From Pseudomonas moorei (GTDB taxonomy: Bacteria > Pseudomonadota > Gammaproteobacteria > Pseudomonadales > Pseudomonadaceae): 64,000 bases of DNA. A model generated the notes under the pieces. The model did not search any database. It saw only the letters and a list, made by a program, of their open reading frames with translations, and was not told the origin of the DNA. This document shows positions 28,009 through 39,177 of the stretch, one piece after another. The position numbers and the translations under genes are program-made. Location: contig NZ_VZPP01000006.1 in assembly GCF_008801475.1 (NCBI RefSeq), positions 248,001 to 312,000 on the forward strand, in the 5' to 3' direction. Each line of letters opens with the position of its first letter. Within the stretch, counting starts at the first letter, position 1.

Positions 28009-28668
28009 TTAACCGCGCTCTGGCTGAAAGCGCACCACAAAACCCTTGAGGTTTTGCTGGCGGTTCAACAAATCACGCAGGCGATCAGCCTCGGCACGCT
28101 CGATCAGCGGACCGACAAACACCCGATTCTTGCCGTCGGAAGAACGGATGTAGGCGTTGTAACCCTGACTGCGCAGGGTTTTCTGCAGCTTTTCGGCACT
28201 TTCGCGATTGGCCAGACTGGCCAGTTGCACCGACCAGCTGACCGACAGGCCATTGGCGTCGACACGACTTTGCGTGGTGTCAGGCTTACCCGGAGCGGCC
28301 GCAATCGGCTGGGCGGGAGCCGTCGCGGGCTTGGCGGCCGGGGCAGGAGGCGGCGTGACGGCTTTTACAGTTGGAGCCGGCACCGCCGACGCCTTTGGCG
28401 CGACAGGCGCTGCAGGCTCCTCATCCTGCGCAATTTCATCGTCACTTGGCACCGGCTCCTGCGGCAAAGCCTGGGGCTCGGGCACGACGACCGGTTCAAC
28501 CTGAACCTGTGGCATCGCTGGCGCTTGCGGTGCAGCCGGCGCTTCAACCGTCACCTGGCGCTGCTCATCCTGACGGGAAAACAGCATCGGCAGGAAAATC
28601 ACGGCCAGCGCGACCAAAACCAGGGCGCCGACCATGCGCTGTTTGTAAGCTTTATCCAGCAATGCCAT
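28009..28668 (-). CDS. dedD: SPOR-domain cell-division protein DedD
   Basis: 219 residues. One membrane helix (RMVGALVLVALAVIFLPMLF), a long Pro/Ala/Val-rich periplasmic linker, and a C-terminal SPOR domain (WSVQLASLANRESAEKLQKT; NRVFVGPLIERAEADRL) that binds denuded glycans at the septum. The ATG at 28668 starts [10 protein letters not shown] and overlaps folC by 17 nt. The order folC-dedD-cvpA-purF matches E. coli. Confidence 0.92.
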   Translation of the reverse strand: MALLDKAYKQRMVGALVLVALAVIFLPMLFSRQDEQRQVTVEAPAAPQAPAMPQVQVEPVVVPEPQALPQEPVPSDDEIAQDEEPAAPVAPKASAVPAPTVKAVTPPPAPAAKPATAPAQPIAAAPGKPDTTQSRVDANGLSVSWSVQLASLANRESAEKLQKTLRSQGYNAYIRSSDGKNRVFVGPLIERAEADRLRDLLNRQQNLKGFVVRFQPERG

Positions 28669-29959
28669 TTGCCGCTTCCTCCGTGGAGCGCCGAGCCAAC
28701 CACTCAAGGGCCTCGGCGACACAATAAAAAGATCCGAACAACAGAATTTCATCGTCGCTCGTCGCCAGCGCACACTGCCCTTCCAGGGCGGCGGCCACGC
28801 TGTCATAGGACGTTACCAAGGCGCCGCGCTTATGCAGCGCTTCGTGCAAATCGGTCACTGGTCGCGCCCGTGGCGAATCCAGCGGCGCGACAGCCCAGTG
28901 CTCGACATTAGCACTCAATTCCCCAATTACACCATCCAGGTCCTTATCCGCGAGCAACCCGAACACCGCCAGGCGCTTGCCCGCCGGCGGCCGGCTCGCC
29001 AGGCGACGGGCCAGATACTCCGCCGCATGGGGGTTATGCCCCACATCCAGCAGCAGGTTCAGACGCTTGCCCTGCCAGTCGAATTGCCGACGATCGAGAC
29101 GACCGACGACCCGCGTTGCCTGCAGCGCCTGGACAATTTGCGCATCGACCCAAGGCAAGCCGAGCAGCAGATAAGCCTGCAATGCCAGCGCGGCGTTTTC
29201 CATCGGCAGATCAAGCAACGGCAGATCATGCAGTTCAACCGCACGCCCGTGGGCGTCCAGACCGCGCCATTGCCAGTTGTGATCGGTGATACCGAGGTCG
29301 AAATCGCGCCCACGCAGGAAAAACGGGCATTTGAGCTCCCGCGCCTTATCCAGCAGCGGTTGCGGAGGATTCAGGTCGCCACAGAGCGCGGGCGCGCCCT
29401 GGCGGAAGATACCGGCCTTCTCGAAGGCCACGGACTCCCGGGTATCACCCAGGTAATCGGCGTGATCGACACCGATGCTGGTGACCAGCGCCATGTCGGC
29501 ATCCACCACGTTGACCGTGTCCAGACGCCCACCCAGCCCCACTTCCAGCACCACGGCATCGAGCCCGGAGCGCTGGAATAGCCAGAACGCCGCCAGGGTG
29601 CCCATCTCGAAATAGGTCAGGGAAGTGTCGCCACGCCCCGCCTCGACCGCCGCAAAGGCTTCGCACAGCTCGGCGTCAGTGGCTTCAACGCCATTGACCT
29701 GCACCCGCTCGTTGTAACGCAGCAGGTGCGGAGAGTTGTAGACACCGACTTTCAGGCCTTGGGCCCGCAGCAACGAGGCCACGAACGCACAGGTAGAACC
29801 CTTGCCGTTGGTGCCGGTGACCGTGATCACCCGAGGCGCCGGCTTGCCCAGCCCCATGCGGGACGCTACCCGTTGCGAGCGCTCAAGGCCCATGTCGATG
29901 GCCGAGGGGTGCAACTGCTCAAGGTAGGCGAGCCACTCGCCAAGGGTACGTTGGGTCAT
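28652..29959 (-). CDS. folC: Bifunctional folylpolyglutamate / dihydrofolate synthase FolC
   Basis: 435 residues, Mur-ligase fold. P-loop [14 protein letters not shown]; folate-binding region [24 protein letters not shown]. It adds Glu to dihydropteroate and polyglutamylates folates. ATG overlaps the accD stop by 4 nt. Confidence 0.96.
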   Translation of the reverse strand: MTQRTLGEWLAYLEQLHPSAIDMGLERSQRVASRMGLGKPAPRVITVTGTNGKGSTCAFVASLLRAQGLKVGVYNSPHLLRYNERVQVNGVEATDAELCEAFAAVEAGRGDTSLTYFEMGTLAAFWLFQRSGLDAVVLEVGLGGRLDTVNVVDADMALVTSIGVDHADYLGDTRESVAFEKAGIFRQGAPALCGDLNPPQPLLDKARELKCPFFLRGRDFDLGITDHNWQWRGLDAHGRAVELHDLPLLDLPMENAALALQAYLLLGLPWVDAQIVQALQATRVVGRLDRRQFDWQGKRLNLLLDVGHNPHAAEYLARRLASRPPAGKRLAVFGLLADKDLDGVIGELSANVEHWAVAPLDSPRARPVTDLHEALHKRGALVTSYDSVAAALEGQCALATSDDEILLFGSFYCVAEALEWLARRSTEEAANGIAG

Positions 29960-30876
29960 ACGTTGGCAGGCACCGGTGGAACCACGATCGGCTCGATGGG
30001 GGTCGCGACGAACTGGGGCGTCGGCAGGCCCATCATCTGCGCCAGCAGATTGCCCAGACGCGGACGCAGCTCCTGACGGTGAATGATCATGTCGATCGCG
30101 CCGTGCTCCAGCAGGAACTCGCTGCGCTGGAAGCCTTCCGGCAGTTTTTCGCGCACGGTCTGCTCGATCACACGCGGGCCGGCAAAGCCAATCAGCGCTT
30201 TAGGTTCGCCGACAATCACGTCGCCGAGCATCGCCAGACTGGCTGAAACACCACCGTAGACCGGGTCGGTCAGTACGGAGATGAACGGAATGCCTTCTTC
30301 ACGCAGACGCGCCAGTACCGCAGAGGTCTTGGCCATTTGCATCAGGGAGATCAGCGCTTCCTGCATCCGCGCACCACCGGAGGCGGAGAAGCAGATCATC
30401 GGGCAGCGATTTTCCAGCGCGTAATTGGCAGCGCGCACGAAGCGCTCGCCGACGATGGCACCCATCGAACCACCCATGAAGGAGAATTCGAACGCCGACA
30501 CCACCACCGGCATACCCAGCAAGGTACCGCTCATGGAAATCAGGGCATCTTTTTCGCCGGTCTGCTTTTGCGCAGCGGTCAGGCGATCCTTGTACTTCTT
30601 GCCATCGCGAAACTTCAGGCGGTCCACTGGCTCCAGGTCTGCACCCAGCTCAACACGGCCTTCGGCGTCGAGGAAAATGTCGATACGGGCGCGCGCGCCG
30701 ATACGCATGTGGTGATTGCACTTGGGGCAAACGTCCAGGGTCTTTTCCAGCTCCGGACGATACAGCACAGCCTCGCAAGACGGGCATTTGTGCCAAAGAC
30801 CTTCAGGCACCGAGCTCTTCTTGACCTCGGAACGCATGATCGAAGGGATCAGTTTGTCTACTAACCAGTTGCTCAT
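29956..30876 (-). CDS. accD: Acetyl-CoA carboxylase carboxyltransferase subunit beta AccD
   Basis: 306 residues. The N-terminal zinc ribbon (CPSCEAVLY...DVCPKCNHH) and the crotonase-like core ([49 protein letters not shown]) are complete. It transfers CO2 from biotin to acetyl-CoA with AccA. The ATG at 30876 ([14 protein letters not shown]) is the family start. Confidence 0.97.
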   Translation of the reverse strand: MSNWLVDKLIPSIMRSEVKKSSVPEGLWHKCPSCEAVLYRPELEKTLDVCPKCNHHMRIGARARIDIFLDAEGRVELGADLEPVDRLKFRDGKKYKDRLTAAQKQTGEKDALISMSGTLLGMPVVVSAFEFSFMGGSMGAIVGERFVRAANYALENRCPMICFSASGGARMQEALISLMQMAKTSAVLARLREEGIPFISVLTDPVYGGVSASLAMLGDVIVGEPKALIGFAGPRVIEQTVREKLPEGFQRSEFLLEHGAIDMIIHRQELRPRLGNLLAQMMGLPTPQFVATPIEPIVVPPVPANV

Positions 30877-31067
30877 GCTTTCTTTCTCCAGTACCGGCGG
30901 CCCGAACGCTCTGGTTCGCAGCCCCGCGTATGCCCTTGAGCTAAATTCATGTGTGCGGCGATGATCGGTCAATGGCCGGGTCAGCGAAACGTGACCTGCG
31001 TACCACCCAACAACCCTCAGCCTTTTTGTACAGAGCAGTGGACGGCGGCAGTCTGCCAGCCGTCACA

Positions 31068-31682
31068 TCAACGCACCGCGTTGATGAATGCCCGAATCTT
31101 CGCGTGATCCTTGATGCCCTTGCTTGCCTCCACCCCGCCGCTGACATCCACGGCATACGGCCGAACCCGATCAACTGCCTCAGCGACGTTATCCGGGGTC
31201 AAGCCGCCCGCCAGAATGATCGGTTTGCTCAAACCCTGCGGTATCAGTGACCAGTCGAATGCTTCGCCGGTTCCCCCCGGAACACCTTCGACATAGGCAT
31301 CGAGCAAGATCCCGCTGGCACTCGGATAAGCATCGCAAGCCGCCGCAATGTCATCACCGGCCTTGACTCGCAATGCCTTGATGTACGGGCGATGCCAGCT
31401 TTCACACTCTGCCGCGCTTTCGTCGCCATGGAACTGCAACAGATCCAGCGGCACAACCTGGAGGATGTCTGCCAATTCTTCGCGACCGGCGTTGACGAAC
31501 AGGCCCACGGTCGTGACGAACGGCGGCAACGCCTGGATGATCGCGCGCGCCTGCTGAACCGTCACCGCCCGCGGGCTCTTGGCGTAAAACACAAACCCGA
31601 TGGCATCGGCACCAGCCTCAACCGCCGCCAACGCATCTTCTATGCGGGTAATCCCACAAATCTTGCTGCGAACGGCTGACAT
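31068..31682 (-). CDS. trpF: Phosphoribosylanthranilate isomerase TrpF
   Basis: 204 residues, TIM barrel of tryptophan synthesis. Catalytic Cys9 ([12 protein letters not shown]), [26 protein letters not shown], the catalytic-Asp region [14 protein letters not shown], and [16 protein letters not shown]. Unlinked from other trp genes, as usual in Pseudomonas. Confidence 0.96.
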   Translation of the reverse strand: MSAVRSKICGITRIEDALAAVEAGADAIGFVFYAKSPRAVTVQQARAIIQALPPFVTTVGLFVNAGREELADILQVVPLDLLQFHGDESAAECESWHRPYIKALRVKAGDDIAAACDAYPSASGILLDAYVEGVPGGTGEAFDWSLIPQGLSKPIILAGGLTPDNVAEAVDRVRPYAVDVSGGVEASKGIKDHAKIRAFINAVR

Positions 31683-31745
31683 GTCGATAAAACCTCACGG
31701 CAAATCCGGGAAAGTCCCGGATGGTAACAAAAGCGTTCGAGGGCG

Positions 31746-32570
31746 TCAGCCGTCAAGTTCGGTGAAACCGGTCAGGAAATGCGGACCGATGTAACGCTCG
31801 GGCAATTCGAACTCGTCGCGGTACTCGACCTGCACCAGATAAAGACCAAACGGGTGTGCCGTCACCCCGCCGGAGCGGCGAATACGGCTTTCCAGCACTT
31901 CCTTCATCCATTCGACCGGGCGTTCGCCGGCCCCGATGGTCATCAACACACCGGCAATGTTGCGCACCATGTGGTGCAGGAAGGCATTGGCGCGGATATC
32001 CAATACGATCATCTTGCCGTGACGGCTGACGCGCAGATGATGCAGCTCCTTGATCGGCGACTTGGCCTGACACTGCCCGGCGCGAAAGGCGCTGAAGTCA
32101 TGGATGCCCACCAGGTACTGCGCCGCCTCGGCCATGCGCTCGACGTCCAGCGGACGGTGATTCCAGGTAATTTCTTCGTTCAGGTGCGCCGGGCGGATCT
32201 GATCGTTGTAGATCACGTAGCGATAGCGCCGGGCAATGGCCTTGAACCGTGCATGAAAATGCGCTGGCATGACTTTGGCCCAACTGACGCTCACGTCGTG
32301 AGGCAAGTTGATATTGGCCCCCATGACCCAGGCCTTCATCGAACGCTCGACCTGGGTGTCGAAATGCACCACCTGCCCACAGGCATGAACACCGGCATCG
32401 GTGCGCCCGGCGCAAAGCAGCGATACAGGCGAGTCGGCGACTTTCGACAAGGCGTTTTCGAGGGTTTCCTGCACCGTGAGCACGCCAGAGGCCTGGCGCT
32501 GCCAACCACGATAGCGCGAGCCCTTGTATTCAACGCCCAACGCGATTCGGAAAAAGCCGTCGGCCGCCAT
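31746..32570 (-). CDS. truA: tRNA pseudouridine(38-40) synthase TruA
   Basis: 274 residues from ATG 32570. Nucleophile Asp58 in CAGRTDAGVHACGQVVHF; LGVEYKGSRYRGWQRQ at the N-terminus; HHMVRNIAGVLMTIGAGE near the end. It modifies positions 38-40 of many tRNAs. The start is not firm: no clear ribosome site precedes ATG 32570, and a TTG at 32600 would add 10 residues. Confidence 0.94.
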   Translation of the reverse strand: MAADGFFRIALGVEYKGSRYRGWQRQASGVLTVQETLENALSKVADSPVSLLCAGRTDAGVHACGQVVHFDTQVERSMKAWVMGANINLPHDVSVSWAKVMPAHFHARFKAIARRYRYVIYNDQIRPAHLNEEITWNHRPLDVERMAEAAQYLVGIHDFSAFRAGQCQAKSPIKELHHLRVSRHGKMIVLDIRANAFLHHMVRNIAGVLMTIGAGERPVEWMKEVLESRIRRSGGVTAHPFGLYLVQVEYRDEFELPERYIGPHFLTGFTELDG

Positions 32571-32692
32571 TTCGGCGGCCGGGTTATCTATATTTGCCAA
32601 GGAGTGACAGCCTGCTGATGTACGCAAAGGCGGGCATTATAAGGCCGCAGGACGTGGACGCCAGTACAACCGCGTCGCCCTTGGGGTAAAAC

Positions 32693-32724
32693 AAAAACGG
32701 CAGCCTCACCGGGCTGCCGTTTTG
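32693..32724 (-). terminator. Terminator between fimV and truA
   Basis: Stem AACGGCAGCC/GGGCTGCCGTT with a 5-nt loop and T-runs on both sides; it ends fimV transcription. Confidence 0.85.
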
Positions 32725-32743
32725 CTTACAACGAGCCGATCAC

Positions 32744-35389
32744 TCACGCCAGACGTGCCAGCATCTCCTTGGCTTCGCTCTTCTGGCCGTCATCGCCTTC
32801 GATCACCACCTCATTGAGGATATCCCGGGCGCCATCGTTGTCCCCCATATCGATATAGGCCTGGGCCAGATCGAGTTTGGTGGCGACTTCGTCGGTGCCG
32901 GAAAGGAAATCGAACTCCGGCTCGTCATCTGCGGAAGCCAGCGCGTCTTGCGCCGTGAAACTCGGCTCGGCGATGCTGCCCGACAAGCTCTCCAGCTCGG
33001 CATTGACGTCATCCAGCTCCGCCGCGAAGGCATCGGGTGCCGCCATTTCGTCGGCCAGGGACAGGTCAAAATCGGCCGGCAATTCCAGATCATCCAACGC
33101 CAGCTCAGGTGCTGCCGGGGTTTCCACGACCGGCAAGTCCTTCACGCCTTCATCCAGATCGAGCAGGAAATCATCTTCGGCCAGCATCGCCGTCGAGGGT
33201 TCCGCGCCAAGATCCATGTCCAGATCGAAGTCCGACAGGTCGTCGAGGTTTTCCTTGATTTCAGTCTGCTGCTGCAACACCGACTCGAAACTCAGATCAT
33301 CGTCGAGCGGAAAATCTTCCAGGTCTGCCAACGTCGTCGGCTCAGGTTCCGAGGCAGGCGCAGGCGTAACAGCCGCCGGAGTAATGTTGTCCAGGTCATC
33401 CAGGCTCAGATCGAACGCGCTGTCGAAATCATCATCGACCGGGGCCGGGGCCGGGACCTGCGGCTCGTCCTTCAACAGGTCCTTGACGTACTGCGCGTCC
33501 AGTTCGGCGGCGACAGCTGCAGCGGCGATACCACCGGCTGCGACCAGAGCCATGGCCGGAAAGCGACTTTTGAGTTTTTCGACCTGGGCGAAGTTGTCGC
33601 CATTGGCCACCAATTGGCGCTCCTGGGTCACGAACGCATCGCGGTCGCCTTGCTGACCGTAAACTTCCATCAGCTTCAGGCGCAGATCACTGCGCTGCGG
33701 CTCCAGCTTGACCCCCTCTTCCAGTAGCGCAGCCGCCTGATTCAAACGACCGGCAGCGATGTGCGACTGAGCCTTGCCCAACACGTCATCGGAGCGATCG
33801 GCGGCCGGAGCCACCAGTGGCGCCGCGATCGGCGGCGTTACCACAACCGGGGCGATAACCGGAGCAGGCGCTGGCGCAGGAGTCGGAGTCGGAGTCGGCG
33901 CGGTAGCGAGCTTCACGCTCGGAGGTGGAACCTCCAGGCCTTCGAAGCTGCTTTCCGGCAGGTCAAGGTCAGAGGAAAACGGCTGTTCTTCGGCCAAGGC
34001 CCGGGCCATGCGCAGGTGTTTCTCGGCTTCTTGCTGGGCTTTGCGGCGGCGAGCCAGCAACAGCAGCAAAAGCAGCACAACCACTGCCCCTCCACCGGCC
34101 AGCCCCAACAGCCATGGATTGGTCAGCAGGTCATTGAACTGCTTGTCGTTGGCGGCGACCGGCGTCGGTTCAATGGGCTGTTCGGCAGGCGCCGGAACCG
34201 TCTCAGGTGCCGCCGCAGTCGCTGGTGCTGCCGGAACCACTGGCGCAGGTGTTGCCGCAGGAGCAGGCGCCAGCTCAGCCGTCATCGCCGGAGCGGTCGT
34301 AGCAGTCGCTGCCGCCGGAGTATCAGTCGCGCCCTCAGCCTGCAATTTGGCCAGTTGATTGTTTTTCAGTTCGATCAGTCGCTGCAGCTTATCCATCTGA
34401 CTTTGTAGATCAGAGATGCGGCTTTTCAGTTCTGCATTGTCACGACGGGTCGTGTCGAGGCTTTCCTTGGTCACTGCCAGCTTGTTGTTCAGGGCCTTGG
34501 CATCACCGGCAGCGCCTTTACCGCGCGCTTTTCCGGATTCGGCGGAAACCAGGCTCAGCTTGTCGGCGGCGGTTTGCGCCGGAGCACCTTCGGCACGGGC
34601 TCGCCTGGTTGCATCGAGTTGCTGCTGCCCCGAACCCGGCTTCGCCACATATCGACGGCCCTGCCGCCACGCGGTGTTCTGCGCGGCCACTTCAGCAATG
34701 GCCTTGGGTTGCGGCACGCTGGTGCTTTGCGCCTGATCCGGCAGACGCAGCACCTGCCCGGTTTTCAGCCGGTTGATGTTGCCGTCGATAAAGGCATCCG
34801 GGTTCAGAGCCTGGATGGCCAGCATGGTTTGTTGAATCGAACCGCCATTACGCGCCTTCGCCGCGATCTCCCACAGGGTATCGCGCGGCGTGGTGGTGTG
34901 TTGGGACGGCTGGCTCGCACCGGTGACGGGCGCTGTGACAACCTGCGTCGGCGCGGGCTGCGCAGCCGCTTCGGCGGTTTGCGGCGAGAATTTGGACGGA
35001 TCGAGCAGCACGCTGTAATCGCGCAGCAGGCGACCGTTGGGCCACATCACCTGAACCAGGAATTTCACCATCGGCTCGGAAAGTGGTTTGCTGGACGTCA
35101 CACGCAGGATGCTTTTGCCACCGGCGTTCAGCACCGGGGTGAAGGTCAAGTCGTTGAGAAACGCCTGGCGGTCGACACCCGCCTTGGCGAACTCTTCAGG
35201 TGAAGCCAGGCTCGGCACCACTTCGGCAGCGGTGAGGTCCTTGACGTCGAGCAGCTCGATTTCCGCCACCAACGGCTGGTTCAGCGTTGATTTCAGGGTC
35301 AGCTCCCCAAGCCCGAGCGCATGCGCCATACCGGAGGACAGCGCCGAGGCGGCCGCTATTGCTAACACCAGTTTGCGAACTTGAACCAT
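32744..35389 (-). CDS. fimV: FimV family polar hub protein
   Basis: 881 residues. Order: signal peptide (LVLAIAAASALSSGMAHALG), FimV N-terminal domain (LGELTLKSTLNQPLVAEIEL), LysM-like peptidoglycan-binding region (RDTLWEIAAKARNGGSIQ, about 165-215), a coiled coil (RRDNAELKSRISDLQSQMDK), one membrane helix (LLGLAGGGAVVVLLLLLLLA), then a long acidic cytoplasmic part with TPR-like repeats and the conserved C-terminal domain (DLAQAYIDMGDNDGARDIL). It organises the cell pole, type IV pili and cAMP signalling in P. aeruginosa. Ala/Pro and Asp/Leu-rich stretches are long. Confidence 0.94.
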   Translation of the reverse strand: MVQVRKLVLAIAAASALSSGMAHALGLGELTLKSTLNQPLVAEIELLDVKDLTAAEVVPSLASPEEFAKAGVDRQAFLNDLTFTPVLNAGGKSILRVTSSKPLSEPMVKFLVQVMWPNGRLLRDYSVLLDPSKFSPQTAEAAAQPAPTQVVTAPVTGASQPSQHTTTPRDTLWEIAAKARNGGSIQQTMLAIQALNPDAFIDGNINRLKTGQVLRLPDQAQSTSVPQPKAIAEVAAQNTAWRQGRRYVAKPGSGQQQLDATRRARAEGAPAQTAADKLSLVSAESGKARGKGAAGDAKALNNKLAVTKESLDTTRRDNAELKSRISDLQSQMDKLQRLIELKNNQLAKLQAEGATDTPAAATATTAPAMTAELAPAPAATPAPVVPAAPATAAAPETVPAPAEQPIEPTPVAANDKQFNDLLTNPWLLGLAGGGAVVVLLLLLLLARRRKAQQEAEKHLRMARALAEEQPFSSDLDLPESSFEGLEVPPPSVKLATAPTPTPTPAPAPAPVIAPVVVTPPIAAPLVAPAADRSDDVLGKAQSHIAAGRLNQAAALLEEGVKLEPQRSDLRLKLMEVYGQQGDRDAFVTQERQLVANGDNFAQVEKLKSRFPAMALVAAGGIAAAAVAAELDAQYVKDLLKDEPQVPAPAPVDDDFDSAFDLSLDDLDNITPAAVTPAPASEPEPTTLADLEDFPLDDDLSFESVLQQQTEIKENLDDLSDFDLDMDLGAEPSTAMLAEDDFLLDLDEGVKDLPVVETPAAPELALDDLELPADFDLSLADEMAAPDAFAAELDDVNAELESLSGSIAEPSFTAQDALASADDEPEFDFLSGTDEVATKLDLAQAYIDMGDNDGARDILNEVVIEGDDGQKSEAKEMLARLA

Positions 35390-35457
35390 AGCTCATCCTT
35401 AGTTTGAACATTCCTCGGCCAGCGAGAAGGTGTTGATAGCCGCTGCCGTAAGGCATT

Positions 35458-35484
35458 GCGCGGCGGCGAGAGGTCGCCGCGCGC
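35458..35484. other. Strong GC hairpin between the asd-like gene and fimV
   Basis: gcgcggcg and tcgccgcgcgc pair around a short purine loop. No T-run, so it may be a weak terminator of the upstream gene or a structured part of the fimV leader. Confidence 0.45.
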
Positions 35485-35593
35485 GATCGTTTCATGCATG
35501 CCCCGGAAAGCCCCGCAGGGTGGCTCGCCTTCAGCATTCCAGCCAAGCATAGCGCTGGTCGGAACCATTCGAAAAATTGTTGCCAAGTATCTT

Positions 35594-36604
35594 TTACAGC
35601 TGGTCTTTTATCAACAACTCAGCCAGCTGCACAGCGTTGAGCGCGGCGCCCTTGCGTACGTTATCTGACGTCAGCCACAAATTAAGTTCCGACAGGTCGT
35701 CGATACCCTGGCGTACCCGACCAACGTAGACCACATCCTGCCCTACCGCGTCACCTACCGGCGTCGGATAATCGCCGGCTTCGACCAGCTCGATGCCGGG
35801 CGCGTCCTCCAGTGCGGCGTTGACTTTCGCCAGGTCGACCTCACTCGCCGACTGCAGGCTCACACTAAAGCTATCGCCAAAAAATACCGGGGCTTGAATG
35901 CAAGTGACGGAAATCTTCAATGCAGGCAGGGCCATGACCTGGCGCACCTCACGCACCAGGCGTTTTTCCAGCAGCGTATGACCTCGCTCGTCCGGCTTGC
36001 CGACCTGGGCCAACAAGTTGAACGCCATCTGCCGATCGAAAAAGGTCGGCTCCAGGGGGCGCACGTTAAGCAACTCGGCGGTCTGCCGCGCCAGCTCGGT
36101 CACGGCCTCCCGGCCTTGGGCGGAAACCGCCAGGCACGCGGTCAGGTTGATGCGCTGCAGATCAATCAAACCCAGCAACGGCGCCAGCACCACCGCCAGC
36201 GCGGTAGCCGATGGGCTCGGGCTGCTGATCCGGAATGGTTTTTTCAGACCGGCCAGTACGTGCGCATTGGCTTCCGGCACCACTTGTGGCGCCTGGTCGG
36301 CCGGCAACGCGCCGGACAGATCAATCACCGAGCAACCGGCGGCCGTGGCGCGCGCGGCGAAACTGAGGGTTACAGCCGGGCCGGCGGCGAAGAACACCAA
36401 CTGGACTTTGCCGAAGTCGAACTCATCGACTTCCCGCACCCGCACATTCTTGCCGCGAAACGGCACCGAGTGCCCTGCCGACTCACTGCTGGCCAACAAG
36501 TGCAGGTTGCCGACCGGAAAGTCGCGCTCCTCAAGAATCTGCACCAGTGTTTCGCCAACAGTACCGGTGGCGCCGATCACGGCAATATCGAAGGACTGGC
36601 TCAT
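35594..36604 (-). CDS. Aspartate-semialdehyde dehydrogenase paralogue (USG-1-like)
   Basis: 336 residues from ATG 36604 (MSQSFDIAVIGATGTVGETL), an NADP Rossmann start. It shares the ASADH fold (RISSPSPSATALAVVLAPLL; ISVTCIQAPVFFGDSFSVSL) but the segment around the putative nucleophile reads LTACLAVSAQGREAV rather than the GGNCTVSLM of the neighbouring Asd. USG-1 proteins of this type lie beside asd in many gammaproteobacteria and their activity is unproven. The REP pair and terminator at 36.7-36.8 kb separate it from asd. Confidence 0.87.
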   Translation of the reverse strand: MSQSFDIAVIGATGTVGETLVQILEERDFPVGNLHLLASSESAGHSVPFRGKNVRVREVDEFDFGKVQLVFFAAGPAVTLSFAARATAAGCSVIDLSGALPADQAPQVVPEANAHVLAGLKKPFRISSPSPSATALAVVLAPLLGLIDLQRINLTACLAVSAQGREAVTELARQTAELLNVRPLEPTFFDRQMAFNLLAQVGKPDERGHTLLEKRLVREVRQVMALPALKISVTCIQAPVFFGDSFSVSLQSASEVDLAKVNAALEDAPGIELVEAGDYPTPVGDAVGQDVVYVGRVRQGIDDLSELNLWLTSDNVRKGAALNAVQLAELLIKDQL

Positions 36605-36688
36605 GGTTTTACCTCTGGCGAAACGGGGGGAGCGGCACTTTACCGACTGGTGGGGATGCAGGCAATTATGTGGCTCTATTCTGGCCTC

Positions 36689-36758
36689 GTCTCGGGCAAG
36701 CCCGCTCCCACAGGGTTCAGCACAATCCTTGTGGGAGAGGGCTTGCCCGCGATGACAG
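36689..36758. repeat. REP pair (REPIN-like)
   Basis: Inverted copies tcgggcaagcccgctcccac and gtgggagagggcttgcccgc with a short spacer, between asd and its paralogue. Confidence 0.85.
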
Positions 36759-36795
36759 AACATCAGACAACCTATCCACATCAGACTGCCTGGAA

Positions 36796-36830
36796 TAAAA
36801 AAACCCGCACCTCTTTCAAGGCACGGGTTC
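36796..36830 (-). terminator. Terminator of asd
   Basis: Minus strand AACCCGTGCCT/AGGTGCGGGTT (two G-T pairs) followed by T7. Confidence 0.85.
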
Positions 36831-36848
36831 TTTCACCGCTTCAATCGA

Positions 36849-37961
36849 TCAACGCTCAAGCAGGATCCGCAGCATGCGACGCAGCGGTTCGGCCGCGCCC
36901 CACAGCAGTTGGTCGCCGACGGTGAACGCACCGACGAATTGCGAACCCATGTTCAGCTTGCGCAGACGGCCGACTGGCACGTTCAGGGTACCGGTGACCT
37001 TGGTAGGGCTCAGCTCCTGCATGCTGATCTCGCGGTTGTTCGGCACCAGTTTGACCCAAGGGTTGTGCTGGCTGATCAGCCCTTCGATATCGGCGATCGG
37101 CACGTCCTTGTTCAATTTGATGGTCAGCGCCTGGCTGTGGCAACGCATGGCGCCGATACGCACGCAGATGCCATCGACCGGGATCGGGCTCTTGAAACGA
37201 CCCAGGATCTTGTTGGTCTCGGCCTGGGCCTTCCACTCTTCACGGCTCTGGCCGTTCGGCAGTTCCTTGTCGATCCAGGGAATCAGGCTGCCGGCCAGCG
37301 GTACGCCAAAGTTTTCGGTCGGGTACGCGTCGCTGCGCATGGCTTCGGCGACACGACGGTCGATGTCGAGGATGGCGCTGGCCGGGTCGGCCAGTTGATC
37401 GGCGACAGCGGCATGGGTCGCGCCCATTTGCTTGATCAGCTCACGCATGTTCTGCGCGCCGGCACCGGAGGCCGCCTGATAGGTCATGGCGCTCATCCAC
37501 TCCACCAGACCGGCTTCGAACAGACCGCCCAGGCCCATCAGCATCAGGCTGACGGTGCAGTTGCCGCCGATGTAGTTCTTGGTACCTGCGTCCAGCTGCT
37601 GGTCGATGACCTTGCGGTTGACCGGGTCAAGGATGATGACCGCGTCATCCTGCATGCGCAGGCTGGAAGCGGCGTCGATCCAGTAACCCTGCCAGCCGGC
37701 TTCGCGCAGCTTCGGGAAGACTTCGCTGGTGTAGTCGCCACCCTGGCAGGTCAGAATAACGTCGAGGGTTTTCAGCTCTTCAATGCTGTAAGCGTCCTTG
37801 AGCGGAGCAATGTCCTTGCCCACCGACGGGCCTTGGCCACCGACATTGGAAGTGGTGAAAAACACCGGCTCGATAAGATCGAAATCCTGCTCTTCCAGCA
37901 TCCGCTGCATGAGCACGGAACCGACCATACCGCGCCAACCGATCAGACCTACACGTTTCAT
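36849..37961 (-). CDS. asd: Aspartate-semialdehyde dehydrogenase
   Basis: 370 residues. [17 protein letters not shown] binds NADP; catalytic Cys in [31 protein letters not shown] holds the catalytic His. It reduces aspartyl phosphate to the semialdehyde for Lys, Met, Thr and diaminopimelate. It lies 68 nt after leuB at the end of the leucine cluster. Confidence 0.97.
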   Translation of the reverse strand: MKRVGLIGWRGMVGSVLMQRMLEEQDFDLIEPVFFTTSNVGGQGPSVGKDIAPLKDAYSIEELKTLDVILTCQGGDYTSEVFPKLREAGWQGYWIDAASSLRMQDDAVIILDPVNRKVIDQQLDAGTKNYIGGNCTVSLMLMGLGGLFEAGLVEWMSAMTYQAASGAGAQNMRELIKQMGATHAAVADQLADPASAILDIDRRVAEAMRSDAYPTENFGVPLAGSLIPWIDKELPNGQSREEWKAQAETNKILGRFKSPIPVDGICVRIGAMRCHSQALTIKLNKDVPIADIEGLISQHNPWVKLVPNNREISMQELSPTKVTGTLNVPVGRLRKLNMGSQFVGAFTVGDQLLWGAAEPLRRMLRILLER

Positions 37962-38029
37962 CGCAACTACACCTTCTTGAAAAGTGGGCCGCTGCTTTCG
38001 GGGATGAAAGTGGCAGCGGGCCCGAGAGA

Positions 38030-39112
38030 TTACAGATTCCGCAGCGCGGCGACTACTGCGTCACCCATTTCCTGCGTACCGACTTTAGTGCAACCGGTCG
38101 ACCAGATGTCGCCCGTACGCAAGCCCTGGTCCAGCACCAGACTGACGGCTTTTTCGATGGCATCGGCCGCGGCCTGCTGGTTGAAGCTGTAACGCAGCAT
38201 CATCGACACCGACAAAATGGTCGCCAACGGGTTGGCGATGCCCTTGCCCGCGATGTCCGGCGCCGAACCGTGGCACGGCTCGTACATGCCTTTGTTGTTG
38301 GTGTCCAGGGACGCCGACGGCAGCATGCCGATGGAGCCGGTGAGCATCGAAGCCTGGTCAGACAGGATATCGCCGAACATGTTGTCGGTGACGATCACGT
38401 CGAACTGCTTCGGCGCACGCACCAGCTGCATCGCGGCGTTATCGACGTACATGTGGCTCAGCTCGACCTCAGGATAATCCTTGGCCACTTCCTCGACAAT
38501 TTCACGCCACAGCTGGCTGGAGGCCAGCACGTTGGCCTTGTCGACCGAGCACAGTTTCTTGCCGCGGACCATGGCCATGTCGAAACCGACACGGGCGATG
38601 CGGCGAATTTCGCTTTCGCTGTACGGCAGGGTGTCGTAGGACTGACGCTCGCCGTTTTCCAGGGTACGGGTGCCACGCGGGGCGCCGAAATAGATACCGC
38701 CGGTCAGCTCGCGAACGATCAAGATGTCCAGACCGGAGACGATTTCCGGCTTCAGGCTCGAAGCTTCGGCCAGTTGCGGGTACAGGATCGCAGGACGCAG
38801 GTTGCCGAACAGGCCCAGTTGCGCACGGATTTTCAGCAGGCCACGTTCTGGACGAATGTCACGCTCGATGGTGTCCCATTTCGGGCCGCCAACGGCGCCC
38901 AGCAGCACGGCATCGGCGGCACGGGCACGTTCCAGGGTTTCATCGGCCAACGGCACGCCGTGCTTGTCGATGGCGGCGCCACCGATCACGTCGTGACTCA
39001 GTTCGAAGCCCAGGGCGTACTTGTCGTTGGCCAGTTCCAGCACCTTGACCGCTTCGGCCATGATTTCCGGGCCAATACCGTCACCTGGGAGAATCAGAAT
39101 CTGCTTGCTCAT
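38030..39112 (-). CDS. leuB: 3-isopropylmalate dehydrogenase LeuB
   Basis: 360 residues. [18 protein letters not shown], the substrate-loop [10 protein letters not shown] and the family signature [20 protein letters not shown] are intact. It oxidises and decarboxylates 3-isopropylmalate with NAD. It is separated from leuD by the methyltransferase gene. Confidence 0.97.
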   Translation of the reverse strand: MSKQILILPGDGIGPEIMAEAVKVLELANDKYALGFELSHDVIGGAAIDKHGVPLADETLERARAADAVLLGAVGGPKWDTIERDIRPERGLLKIRAQLGLFGNLRPAILYPQLAEASSLKPEIVSGLDILIVRELTGGIYFGAPRGTRTLENGERQSYDTLPYSESEIRRIARVGFDMAMVRGKKLCSVDKANVLASSQLWREIVEEVAKDYPEVELSHMYVDNAAMQLVRAPKQFDVIVTDNMFGDILSDQASMLTGSIGMLPSASLDTNNKGMYEPCHGSAPDIAGKGIANPLATILSVSMMLRYSFNQQAAADAIEKAVSLVLDQGLRTGDIWSTGCTKVGTQEMGDAVVAALRNL

Positions 39113-39177
39113 GCTTTCCTCATGTCATCAGTCGGTGCACCCTGGGGCGCGCCCGGAAAAAATCTATCGATCAGTAC

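Noticed and set aside
33361..34361. Ala/Pro and acidic low-complexity DNA in fimV as a possible tandem repeat
   Set aside because: Codons vary between units and the protein layout is normal for FimV.
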